Shown here: positions 20,038 to 28,538 of the stretch, piece after piece
How the letters are laid out: each line of letters starts with the position of its first letter
Position numbering within the stretch: position 1 is the first letter of the stretch
NCBI RefSeq assembly: GCF_008692605.1
Contig: NZ_LFCT01000003.1
Coordinates: forward strand, 186,001 to 250,000
DNA from: Sphingobium estronivorans
GTDB taxonomy: Bacteria > Pseudomonadota > Alphaproteobacteria > Sphingomonadales > Sphingomonadaceae
Length of the DNA: 64,000 nucleotides
Reading direction: 5' to 3'
Translations under genes and position numbers: made by a program
The notes under the pieces: generated by a model
The model's input: only the letters and a program-made list of their open reading frames with translations
Database searches by the model: none
Told to the model about the DNA's origin: nothing

Positions 20038-21426
20038 TCAGCGCGCGCCTTCGGGCCAAAGGATGACCCGCAGCGTCTGGATCAGGATCAGAAGATCGAG
20101 GAAGGGCGTGTAATTTTTGGCGTAATACAGGTCATATTCCAGCTTGTGCCGGGCGTCCTCAATCGATGCGCCATAGGGATAATTGATCTGCGCCCAACCG
20201 GTGATCCCGGGCTTCACCATATGCCGCTCGGCATAATAACGCAGATGCTGTTCCAGATCCTCGACGAACTGGCGACGCTCCGGCCGGGGGCCGACGAAGC
20301 TCATCTCGCCCTTCAACACCGTCCAGGTCTGCGGCAGTTCGTCGATGCGCAGCTTGCGGAGCCAATAGCCAAGCCGCGTGATGCGCGGATCGTCCTTTTC
20401 TGCCCAGATCGCCTGCCCCGACACCTCGGCATCCTGCCGCATGGTGCGCAGCTTCACGATCCAGAATTCCTCGCCATAGAGGCCGACGCGCTTCTGGCGG
20501 TAAAAAGCAGGCCCCTTGCTGTCGAGCTTCACCAGAAGCGCCGCGAGCAGGATGATCGGACCGGTGAGCAGCAGCAGGATCGAACTGGCGGTGATGTCGA
20601 ACAGCCGCTTGGCAATGCTGGACAGGCGGCGGCCGGCGGAGAAGCCATCGGAGAAAATCAGCCAGCTCGGATTGACGCTGTCGAGGTCGACCCGACCCGT
20701 CTCCCGCTCCAGAAAAGTCGAGATTTCGTTCACATGGACGCCGGTGGTCTTGATGCGCAGCAGGTCCGCCAACGGCAGCGCGTTGCGCCGTTCCTCCAGC
20801 GCCAGCACCACTTCGCTCGAGCCCAGACGGACGACGAAATCGGCAAGATTATAGATGGCGCTGCGGTTGATCGCCTCGGGGATCACCTGCGCGCCGTCGT
20901 TCATGGCGATATAGCCGACGACGAGAAAGCCGGAACCCTTGCGCTCCTCAATCTCCCGGATGCGGTTGGCGCGGTTGCCTGCGCCCAGAACCACCAGCCG
21001 CCGCTTGAAGGCTTCTCCGCCCAGCATCGACCCCAGCAACAGGCGAATTGCAAGCAGCAAGGCGATGGCCAGTCCCATGGCGTAGAGCGAATTGGATCGC
21101 CAGAGGGTGATGTCCGGCAGCGCGAAATGCATGACCGACAGGAACAGCACACCCAGCGAGATCGCCACCAACAGCCGCGCCAGAGCATAGCGGATCGATT
21201 GCAGCGCCTCCGTCCCATAGACGCCGACGGCGATCATCGCGGTCTGAATCGCAATGGCGAAGCTCGCCAAAGGCCCGATCCGGGTCATCACATGATCGAC
21301 GTCCATGCCGATCTGATGCGCGCGCAAAATCCATCCGCCCTCCGCGGCGCCAAGCAGCAGCATGAGGTCGAGCAGGCCCAGCAGAAGCACCGCATGCGGC
21401 ACATAATGTTTGAACACTCTGATCAT
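20038..21426 (-). CDS. PEP-CTERM/XrtA-associated undecaprenyl-phosphate sugar transferase (TIGR03013-like)
   Basis: A 462-aa polyprenyl glycosylphosphotransferase that should start an exopolysaccharide repeat unit on undecaprenyl phosphate. Four or five N-terminal membrane helices, a CoA-binding-like Rossmann region (VVLGAGNRANRIREIEER), then the catalytic bacterial sugar transferase domain: KRLFDITASSILLL helix, FYRQKRVGLYGEEFWIVKLRTM, RKLRIDELPQ, FVGPRPERRQFV and GITGWAQINYPYG. These are the WcaJ/ExoY-family motifs. Genomic linkage to prsK/prsR points to the exosortase-linked subgroup. No other polysaccharide gene is in the window. Confidence 0.88.
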   Translation of the reverse strand: MIRVFKHYVPHAVLLLGLLDLMLLLGAAEGGWILRAHQIGMDVDHVMTRIGPLASFAIAIQTAMIAVGVYGTEALQSIRYALARLLVAISLGVLFLSVMHFALPDITLWRSNSLYAMGLAIALLLAIRLLLGSMLGGEAFKRRLVVLGAGNRANRIREIEERKGSGFLVVGYIAMNDGAQVIPEAINRSAIYNLADFVVRLGSSEVVLALEERRNALPLADLLRIKTTGVHVNEISTFLERETGRVDLDSVNPSWLIFSDGFSAGRRLSSIAKRLFDITASSILLLLTGPIILLAALLVKLDSKGPAFYRQKRVGLYGEEFWIVKLRTMRQDAEVSGQAIWAEKDDPRITRLGYWLRKLRIDELPQTWTVLKGEMSFVGPRPERRQFVEDLEQHLRYYAERHMVKPGITGWAQINYPYGASIEDARHKLEYDLYYAKNYTPFLDLLILIQTLRVILWPEGAR

Positions 21427-21478
21427 TCGTCGCGCATATCCCGCTGCGCCCGGCGGGCAGCCCAGAGGGCCGGATCAA

Positions 21479-21496
21479 CTTACAGGGGTCTGTAAG
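21479..21496. promoter_or_regulatory. Inverted repeat upstream of the sugar transferase-prsK-prsR operon
   Basis: CTTACAG and CTGTAAG are perfect 7-base arms around GGGT, 53 bases before the first ATG of the operon. It is a candidate operator. No sigma-54 -24/-12 element is seen between it and the gene. Confidence 0.45.
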
Positions 21497-21566
21497 GAAA
21501 TCCGACATGCCGTCACAATGCACGACAATCGCAAAGAATTTCTGAACAGGGCGCGCGCGGCGTGGC

Positions 21567-21839
21567 TCAATCGCGCTTCTGGATGGCGTCCGCCGCGTTC
21601 TTCGCCGCGTTGCTGACCAGGCGGGCCGCGCTATCGGGCGATTCGACCGCTTCGCTCGCGGCATCGGCCCGGCGGTCGCTCCGCTCCTTGGTGATGTAGA
21701 AAAAACCGATCGCCAGGATCAGGGCAATCGCAACCAGAACGAAAATGATCATACTGCCGCGCGACCGGCCCGCCACCGGGAACGGTCCGTTCATATCCCT
21801 GAGCGGAATGGGGGATTCGCTTTTCCGATCCTCAACCAT
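21567..21839 (-). CDS. Small single-pass membrane protein downstream of ecfG
   Basis: A 90-aa protein with a hydrophilic N-terminus of about 29 residues, one membrane helix (MIIFVLVAIALILAIGFFYIT) and a charged, helical tail rich in Ala, Asp and Arg (residues 51-90). No named family is recognised. It begins 48 bases after the ecfG stop on the same strand, so it may be transcribed with ecfG from the stress promoter. The ATG at 21839 has a purine-rich GGGAGAAGGAGA before it; the ATG at 21795 is an alternative. Confidence 0.65.
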   Translation of the reverse strand: MVEDRKSESPIPLRDMNGPFPVAGRSRGSMIIFVLVAIALILAIGFFYITKERSDRRADAASEAVESPDSAARLVSNAAKNAADAIQKRD

Positions 21840-21887
21840 TCTCCTTCTCCCGTCGGCCAACCGGAATGGATGGCAGAATAGCATGGA

Positions 21888-22535
21888 TCAATCGCCGTCG
21901 GGGGGACTATCTTCTTTTGCCTCCCGGCCCCGGCTCAGTCGGTCAACATCGTCCATGATCTCATCCAATACAGCGGCGTCGCTGCTTTCATGGCTGCGGC
22001 GGGACGGCAGATCGCCATTTTCCAATATCTGCTCCAGAGCGGCGCGACCGCGCGCCACGCGGCTCTTGATCGTGCCGACCGCCACGCCGCAGATCTCGGC
22101 GGCTTCTTCATAGGCGAAGCCGCCCGCGCCCACCAGGATCAGTGCTTCCCGCTGGGGCTGGGGCAATTGCAGCAGGGCGCGCTGCATGTCCGACAGTTCG
22201 ACATGCTTGTCCTGACTCGCCGGCGCCGCCAACAGCCGATCCGCCGTCAGATCGTCCCAATCGCCCCGAAAACGCGAACGGCGCATCTGAGAGAGATAAT
22301 GGTTGCGCAGGATGATGAAGGTCCAGGCGCGCATGTTCGTGCCCGCCTGAAAGCGCGCCCGCGCCGCCCAAGCCTTCAGCAGCGTTTCCTGCACCAGATC
22401 ATCCGCCACGTCGCGATTGCCCGACAGGGACCGTCCAAACGCCCGGAGATGCGGGATAACAGCCGCCAATTCCTGTTTGAAATCGGCGTCGGACAGGGTT
22501 TCGCGCTCCAAATGCTGGTTCACGCTGTCGTCCAT
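21888..22535 (-). CDS. ecfG: General stress response sigma factor EcfG
   Basis: ECF15-type sigma factor that directs RNA polymerase to GGAAC-N17-GTT promoters. Region 2 (DLVQETLLKAWAARARFQAGTNMRAWTFIILRNHYLSQMRR) and region 4 (LPQPQREALILVGAGGFAYEEAAEICGVAVGTIKSRVARGRAAL) are textbook EcfG. A hydrophilic acidic tail of about 45 residues follows region 4. The ATG at 22535 is preferred because GAGAAGG lies about 8 bases upstream; an ATG at 22595 would add 20 poorly conserved residues. It is bound by NepR in unstressed cells and lies downstream of its own EcfG-type promoter. Confidence 0.95.
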   Translation of the reverse strand: MDDSVNQHLERETLSDADFKQELAAVIPHLRAFGRSLSGNRDVADDLVQETLLKAWAARARFQAGTNMRAWTFIILRNHYLSQMRRSRFRGDWDDLTADRLLAAPASQDKHVELSDMQRALLQLPQPQREALILVGAGGFAYEEAAEICGVAVGTIKSRVARGRAALEQILENGDLPSRRSHESSDAAVLDEIMDDVDRLSRGREAKEDSPPDGD

Positions 22536-22651
22536 GGACACAACCTTCTCATCGGCTGTCGCCCTCGCCGCATGAACCGAAGTCGTCAAAGCCATATCTG
22601 CGCCTGCATCCTAACCTTATTCTTCCCCAGCACCAATTGCCGCAACGCCGC

Positions 22652-22786
22652 TCAATGACCCCACAGAATCACGATCATCGCGATGATGACGAATGTGAGT
22701 GAAATACCAAGGACATAACGCACCATATGCGGCGTCGAGCCAGCTCTGGCTTCTTCCGCCGCGATATGATGCTCCTGCTCCGCCAT
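22652..22786 (-). CDS. 44-aa membrane micro-protein between the EcfG-type promoter and ecfG
   Basis: The frame reads MAEQEHHIAAEEARAG..., a polar N-terminal half with His and Glu, then one C-terminal membrane helix (YVLGISLTFVIIAMIVILWGH) and TGA. It lies 33 bases after the EcfG-type promoter at 22819-22843 and upstream of ecfG on the same strand, so it should be the first gene of that transcript. The Shine-Dalgarno is weak. The reading frame gives a sensible topology with a positively charged residue (Arg) before the helix. I do not recognise a family. It could be a stress micro-protein or a translated leader of ecfG. Confidence 0.6.
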   Translation of the reverse strand: MAEQEHHIAAEEARAGSTPHMVRYVLGISLTFVIIAMIVILWGH

Positions 22787-22818
22787 TCGGGGTGTTTTCC
22801 AATTCGTTACGCATCAAT

Positions 22819-22843
22819 AACGCGAGTCGCGGACCGGAGTTCC
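22819..22843 (-). promoter_or_regulatory. EcfG-type promoter for the micro-ORF-ecfG operon
   Basis: On the minus strand GGAAC (22843-22839), 17 bases, then GTT preceded by C (CGTT at 22822-22819). This full match to the alphaproteobacterial general stress consensus implies that ecfG is auto-activated. Confidence 0.8.
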
Positions 22844-22879
22844 CATTTTCGGCCTGAATTTCGGCAACTAAGCGCGCAT

Positions 22880-23674
22880 TCACGCCGGAGCGGTCGCCTC
22901 ATCGAAGAACAGGGCCTGGGAAATGGCGGCCTTGACGGTGGAGCGCTGGAACGGCTTGGTGATCAGGAAAGTCGGCTCCGGACGCTCGCCGGTCAACAGG
23001 CGCTCGGGGAAAGCGGTGATGAAGATCACCGGCACCGAAAATTCGGAAAGAATGTCCTTCACCGCATCGATGCCGCTGGAATCGTCCGCCAGTTGAATGT
23101 CGGCCAGCACCAGGCCGGGTCGTTCGGCCATCGCCTCCCGCACGGCATCCTCACGCGTCACGGCGATGGCGGTCACTTCATGACCCAGGTCGCGAACGAT
23201 GGTTTCGATGTCCATGGCGATGATCGGTTCATCCTCGATGATCAGCACCTTGGCGCGGGTCTGCGCCTCGATTTCGCTCAGCGCGTCCTTCACCAGTTCC
23301 TCGACATCGTCGCTGTCGAGACCGATCAGATAGCCGACATCCTCGATGGTGAAGCCCTCCAGCGCGGTGAGCAACAGCGCCTGGCGCGGCAGCGGCGTCA
23401 GACGGGCAAGCCGCGCCTGGGCAATGGCTTCCTGGCCGTCGGCGCCCGTCAGCACCGGGCCGTCGTCCAGATGCGAGGAGGACCAGATGGCGTGGAACGT
23501 CTTGTACAGGCCAAGACGCGGATCGACAGTCGTGGGAAATTCCTCCGGCGCGGCCACGATGGCCTCCAGTGTCGCGCGAACATAGGCATCGCCATGCGCC
23601 TGGCTACCCGTCAGGGCGCGGGCATAGCGACGAAGGAAGGGAAGGTGGGGGTGCAGTTGCTGACCAAGCGACAT
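22880..23674 (-). CDS. phyR: Anti-anti-sigma response regulator PhyR
   Basis: Master regulator of the general stress response. The N-terminal half (residues 1-140) is a sigma-like domain (MSLGQQLHPHLPFLRRYARALTG, PLPRQALLLTALEGFTIEDVGYLIG), and the C-terminal half is a receiver with EDEP (acidic pocket), phospho-acceptor Asp in LVLADIQLADDSSG, Thr in FITAF and Lys in LITKPF. When phosphorylated it traps NepR and frees EcfG. The ATG at 23674 is preferred over 23719 because GGGAGAA precedes it and the family begins MSLGQ. It is divergent from nepR and next to ecfG. Confidence 0.97.
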   Translation of the reverse strand: MSLGQQLHPHLPFLRRYARALTGSQAHGDAYVRATLEAIVAAPEEFPTTVDPRLGLYKTFHAIWSSSHLDDGPVLTGADGQEAIAQARLARLTPLPRQALLLTALEGFTIEDVGYLIGLDSDDVEELVKDALSEIEAQTRAKVLIIEDEPIIAMDIETIVRDLGHEVTAIAVTREDAVREAMAERPGLVLADIQLADDSSGIDAVKDILSEFSVPVIFITAFPERLLTGERPEPTFLITKPFQRSTVKAAISQALFFDEATAPA

Positions 23675-23837
23675 CTGTAAAAATTCTCCCAGCCCAATGG
23701 GCGCCTTGTTCCGAGCCATTTCGCCGGACAGGAAGGATGGATGGACGATGCCATTGTGGCAAGCCCCCCTTCCCCTTGCCGCTCCGCCGCCGATTTCTTT
23801 CTATCAATGCTGGCGAGGCAAAAAATGCTTCGGCAAG

Positions 23838-23862
23838 GGAACCATCAAGCGGGGGATTTGTT
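23838..23862 (+). promoter_or_regulatory. EcfG-type promoter for nepR
   Basis: GGAAC (23838-23842), 17 bases, then GTT (23860-23862). It is 105 bases before the nepR start in the phyR/nepR divergent region and has the same spacing as the two other sites in the window. Confidence 0.7.
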
Positions 23863-23967
23863 TCACTGGCGTTCGGTTTTTTCCAAAATCTTTGGAATTT
23901 TGTGATTTCATTTTCCCTGGTGTCGAATTGACGTCATGGGGGAAAGCCGCAAGAAGAGCAGGCTGGC

Positions 23968-24222
23968 GTGATGGTAATGGCTTCAGAGGGGCGTGTTTTG
24001 GTTGCTTCAACGACGGAACGGGACGTGACGGGAGGGGACAGGAAAGATGTCGGCGCCAGCACTCCCGGTTCGCGTGGGAAGAACAGCGCGACCCGCAAGA
24101 AGCGCGTCACCGTGGCGAAGGATGAAGGACAGGTCGGCAACGCCCTGCGTTCCGTCTACCAGCGCGCGGTGGAGGAAGATATTCCCTCCGAAATGCTCGA
24201 CCTTCTCAGCAAGCTCGACTAG
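23968..24222 (+). CDS. nepR: Anti-sigma factor NepR
   Basis: Small cytoplasmic inhibitor of EcfG, 84 aa. The C-terminal 35 residues (VGNALRSVYQRAVEEDIPSEMLDLLSKLD) hold the two conserved helices that bind EcfG or, under stress, the sigma-like domain of phosphorylated PhyR. The N-terminal 45 residues are basic and disordered, with a KKRVTV stretch. It is preceded by an EcfG-type promoter, so it forms negative feedback on the response. An ATG at 23974 is also possible. Confidence 0.95.
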   Translation: MMVMASEGRVLVASTTERDVTGGDRKDVGASTPGSRGKNSATRKKRVTVAKDEGQVGNALRSVYQRAVEEDIPSEMLDLLSKLD

Positions 24223-24347
24223 GCCGTAAGCTCACCGACAGGACTGCGGAGGGGCCATGACGCAAATTGCAAAAGGCGGCGTCTATCCATGCCCGCAACG
24301 ATCCGGCGTCATCGCGCAAATGGCGCACTCCGGTCGGCATCGGGCCC

Positions 24348-25964
24348 ATGGCCACCAGTTCTGAAACGTCCGTCGCGCAGGACAGCCATTCTCCGGCTGC
24401 AATGTCCTTAATGCAAAGATTGAACGCCCTGTCGCAATCCACGGGCGTCAAGATGTTCCTCATCCTCACTCTGGCGTTGCTTCCGCTGGGGCTGATCGCG
24501 CTGGTGGCCTCGCTTCAGGCGATCCGCACCACTGATCTGGAGAAGGAAGCGTTGCTGCGCGTCGCGGTCACGCAGAGCGCGCGCAAATTGTCCGCCGAAT
24601 TGACATCGGATCGGACAGCGTTGCTGCTCACCGCCAGCGCCTTTGCGGCGACCGGTCCCGACCCGGCCATGTGCGCGCGCCTTTCGATCTTTCTTTCTGC
24701 CCATGATGGCGGCGGCGGGCGCTATTATATTTATGACCGGCAGGGCCGACGGCTTTGCGGCTCGCCCTTGCCCGAGCCGAAGGGGCTGGAACCGTCGCGG
24801 CGTTTTTCCGGACGGCCGGCCCAGTTGCTCCCCACCGCGCAATTTCTGGTCAGCCGGGCGCAAAGCGCCAACGGCGCGGTCGTCGCCATTGCCTATTATT
24901 CGCGCGCTTATCTGGAAGCGATCACCAGCCCCAGCGGCGCCCTGCAGAACCGGCAGATCAGTTTGCAGCAGGGCCGGGACAGGTTGCTCATCACCACCCA
25001 CCCCTCCGCTCCGTCGCGTGGCCGCAGCACCACCCTGTCTGCGCGACTCGATCCGCCCGACATGATCCTCACCATGTCGCTGCGCGATCCGCCGGTGACG
25101 ATGGCGCGGATGCTCTCGCTCTTCCTGCCGCTGGTGATGTGGTTCGCGGCGGCGGCGATCGGCTGGTTCGTCGTCAACCGCCTGCTCATACGGCCACTCG
25201 TCCTGCTGCGCCGCACCGTTGCCGCCTATCAGCCCGGCGAAGTGCTGGAGCCGATGCGCCGCATCCGCACCCCCGCGCAGGAGATCGTCGCGCTGGGCGA
25301 CACCTTCCGCGCCATCAGCGAGGATGTCGCCACCCATGAGGCGGAGATGGCCGAAGGGCTGGAAACCCAGCGCAAGCTGACGCGGGAGGTGCATCATCGG
25401 GTCAAGAACAACCTCCAGATCATCGCCAGCCTCATCAACCTGCATGCCCGTTCCGCTCACGACGCCGAGGCGGTCGAGGCCTATGCGACGATTCAGCGCC
25501 GGGTCGATGCCCTCTCCGTCGTCCATCGCAATCATTATGCGGAACTGGAGGAGCATCGCGGCGTCGGCGTGCGATCGCTCATCAGCGAACTCTCCGCCAG
25601 CCTGCGCGCCACCGCCCCGGCCGAAGCCCGGCGCTTCGGCATCCAGATCGACAGCGACAATCTGCATATCAGCCAGGATGTGGCGGTGCCGATCGCCTTT
25701 CTGCTGACCGAACTGGTGGAACTGGCCATGCTGTCCGATCCGCGCACGGCCATGCGCATATCGGTGCAGTTGGAGGATGAGCGTCAGGATCGCGCCGTGC
25801 TGCACATCGTCTCGCCCGCATTGCGCGGATCGCCAGAGATGACGGAGCGACTGGAGGAACGCTATGGCCGGGTCCTGACCGGGCTTTCGCGCCAACTCCG
25901 CTCCCCGCTGGAGCATGATGCCCAGACCGGGGATTATGCGATCGCCATCACGGTCCTGCCCTGA
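24348..25964 (+). CDS. phyP: PhyP-like HisKA_2 sensor protein with degenerate ATPase domain
   Basis: A 538-aa inner-membrane protein next to nepR. Order: TM1 (FLILTLALLPLGLIALVASL), a periplasmic sensor of about 200 residues, TM2 (FLPLVMWFAAAAIGWFVVNRLL), a HAMP-like linker and a HisKA_2 domain with REVHHRVKNNLQIIASLINLHAR. The following ATPase-like domain lacks the expected Asn of the N-box (LTELVELAMLSD where TELVxNAxKHA is usual) and has no DxGxG or GLGL motif. That fits PhyP of Sphingomonas Fr1, described as a negative regulator (presumed phosphatase) of PhyR. The start is uncertain; ATG 24348 is chosen over TTG 24267. Confidence 0.8.
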   Translation: MATSSETSVAQDSHSPAAMSLMQRLNALSQSTGVKMFLILTLALLPLGLIALVASLQAIRTTDLEKEALLRVAVTQSARKLSAELTSDRTALLLTASAFAATGPDPAMCARLSIFLSAHDGGGGRYYIYDRQGRRLCGSPLPEPKGLEPSRRFSGRPAQLLPTAQFLVSRAQSANGAVVAIAYYSRAYLEAITSPSGALQNRQISLQQGRDRLLITTHPSAPSRGRSTTLSARLDPPDMILTMSLRDPPVTMARMLSLFLPLVMWFAAAAIGWFVVNRLLIRPLVLLRRTVAAYQPGEVLEPMRRIRTPAQEIVALGDTFRAISEDVATHEAEMAEGLETQRKLTREVHHRVKNNLQIIASLINLHARSAHDAEAVEAYATIQRRVDALSVVHRNHYAELEEHRGVGVRSLISELSASLRATAPAEARRFGIQIDSDNLHISQDVAVPIAFLLTELVELAMLSDPRTAMRISVQLEDERQDRAVLHIVSPALRGSPEMTERLEERYGRVLTGLSRQLRSPLEHDAQTGDYAIAITVLP

Positions 25965-25967
25965 CGG

Positions 25968-27330
<1,363 letters not shown>

Positions 27331-27409
27331 GCACCCCTTCGTAATTAATAAAGGTTAACAAAGACCTGCCTGCTCATCCCCCTCAAAGTCTTAACGCGCC
27401 CTCGTTGCA

Positions 27410-27425
27410 TTAAAGCAACATTAAC
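27410..27425. promoter_or_regulatory. CtrA-type binding site upstream of the RpfF-like gene
   Basis: TTAA, seven bases, TTAAC is the full CtrA consensus of alphaproteobacteria. It lies 52 bases before the start codon of the crotonase gene. Five more TTAA tetramers fall within 27340-27440, including TTAATAAAGGTTAAC with a six-base gap and TTAACCATGTTAA. Confidence 0.6.
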
Positions 27426-27476
27426 CATGTTAAATTGCATTTTTCAGCGACTTATGCGCAACAGAAGAGGAGAAAA

Positions 27477-28526
27477 ATGGTTAACGGTCGTGAAGCCGCT
27501 ATGGGATGGTTGCATAGTAGTTGTAAGACTGTTCACCTCAGTCCCAAGACCAATTTGGGGGCGCAGATGGTTGATTCCGGACGATTTAATTCGAGACACG
27601 AGCAGATCGACGATTTTTCGCCGGCGCAGCTCCCCGCTGGCGATGGCGAAGCGCTCGTCGCCGCTACGGAAAGCCTGGCCTCGATGCCGCGGATCGGCCG
27701 ATCGACTTTGTTCGACCTGGGCCAGATCGACGTCAGCTGGGACGCTCCCGCGGAGACTTTGTGGGCCTATATGACGCCCACGAATCGTCCCAATTTCAGC
27801 ATGCAGATGCTGCGCGACGTGGGAAGCTGGTATTCGGAAACCAAAAGGCTGTTCGAAGCCGGCGCGCTGCCCGTCAAATATATGGTCGCCGGATCGCGCT
27901 TCCCCGGCGTCTTCAACCTCGGGGGCGATCTGGAACTGTTTGCCGCCTGCATCGAGCAGCGCGATCTGCCCAGCCTGATCAAATATGGCCATGCCTGCAT
28001 CGATGTCGTGCACCAGACATGGCGCAACGCCGATCTGCCGGTCGTGTCCGTCGCGTTGGCGCAGGGCGACGCTCTGGGCGGCGGTTTCGAGGCGCTGCTC
28101 TGCTTCGACATCGTGATCGCTGAACGCAGCGCCCGTTTCGGTTTGCCCGAAATGCTTTTCGGCCTGTTCCCCGGCATGGGCGCTTATTCGATCCTGGCAC
28201 GCAAGCTCGGTCGGCTGATGGCCGAACGCATGATCCTGTCGGGCAAGGTCTATACGGCGGAGGCGATGTACGACATGGGCATCGTCCACACATTGGTGGA
28301 GGATGGCGAAGGCGAACAGGCCGTGCGCGATTATATCGCCGCGAACCGGCCGCATCATGCCGGTCATGTCGGCGTGTTTCAGGCCGGACGGCGGGTCGAT
28401 CCGCTCGATTACGCGGAGCTTAAGGACATTGTCGAAAACTGGGCCGAATGCGCGCTGAAGATCGACCTGAAGGATCTGCGCATGATGCGGCGACTGGCCT
28501 CCGCACAGACCCGGCTCGGCAAATAA
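27477..28526 (+). CDS. RpfF-like crotonase (putative diffusible signal factor synthase)
   Basis: A 349-aa crotonase-fold protein. After about 90 non-conserved residues the core has FNLGGDLELF (oxyanion-hole region), VALAQGDALGGGFEALLCFDIVIAERSARFGLPEMLFGLFPGMGAYSILARKLG and MILSGKVYTAEAMYDMGIVHTL. These long stretches resemble RpfF, which makes the cis-2-unsaturated fatty-acid signal DSF from acyl-ACP. An ordinary enoyl-CoA hydratase would be about 260 aa and lack this C-terminal part. ATG 27477 has GAGGAG five bases upstream. A CtrA-type site precedes it and a c-di-GMP protein gene converges on it. DSF production is an inference. Confidence 0.8.
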   Translation: MVNGREAAMGWLHSSCKTVHLSPKTNLGAQMVDSGRFNSRHEQIDDFSPAQLPAGDGEALVAATESLASMPRIGRSTLFDLGQIDVSWDAPAETLWAYMTPTNRPNFSMQMLRDVGSWYSETKRLFEAGALPVKYMVAGSRFPGVFNLGGDLELFAACIEQRDLPSLIKYGHACIDVVHQTWRNADLPVVSVALAQGDALGGGFEALLCFDIVIAERSARFGLPEMLFGLFPGMGAYSILARKLGRLMAERMILSGKVYTAEAMYDMGIVHTLVEDGEGEQAVRDYIAANRPHHAGHVGVFQAGRRVDPLDYAELKDIVENWAECALKIDLKDLRMMRRLASAQTRLGK

Positions 28527-28538
28527 GCCGGAATAGGC

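Noticed and set aside
22617..22883. 88-codon frame overlapping the 44-aa ORF on the same strand
   Set aside because: It starts upstream of the EcfG-type promoter and would be shared out of frame with the better-composed membrane micro-ORF; its composition is that of a shadow frame.
23697..24125. 142-codon plus-strand frame overlapping nepR
   Set aside because: NepR is certain in another frame, and this frame spans the phyR/nepR promoter region with no domain.
24267..24347. TTG start for the PhyP-like gene at 24267
   Set aside because: The extra 27 residues have no similarity or ribosome binding site; ATG 24348 is simpler, though the start stays uncertain.
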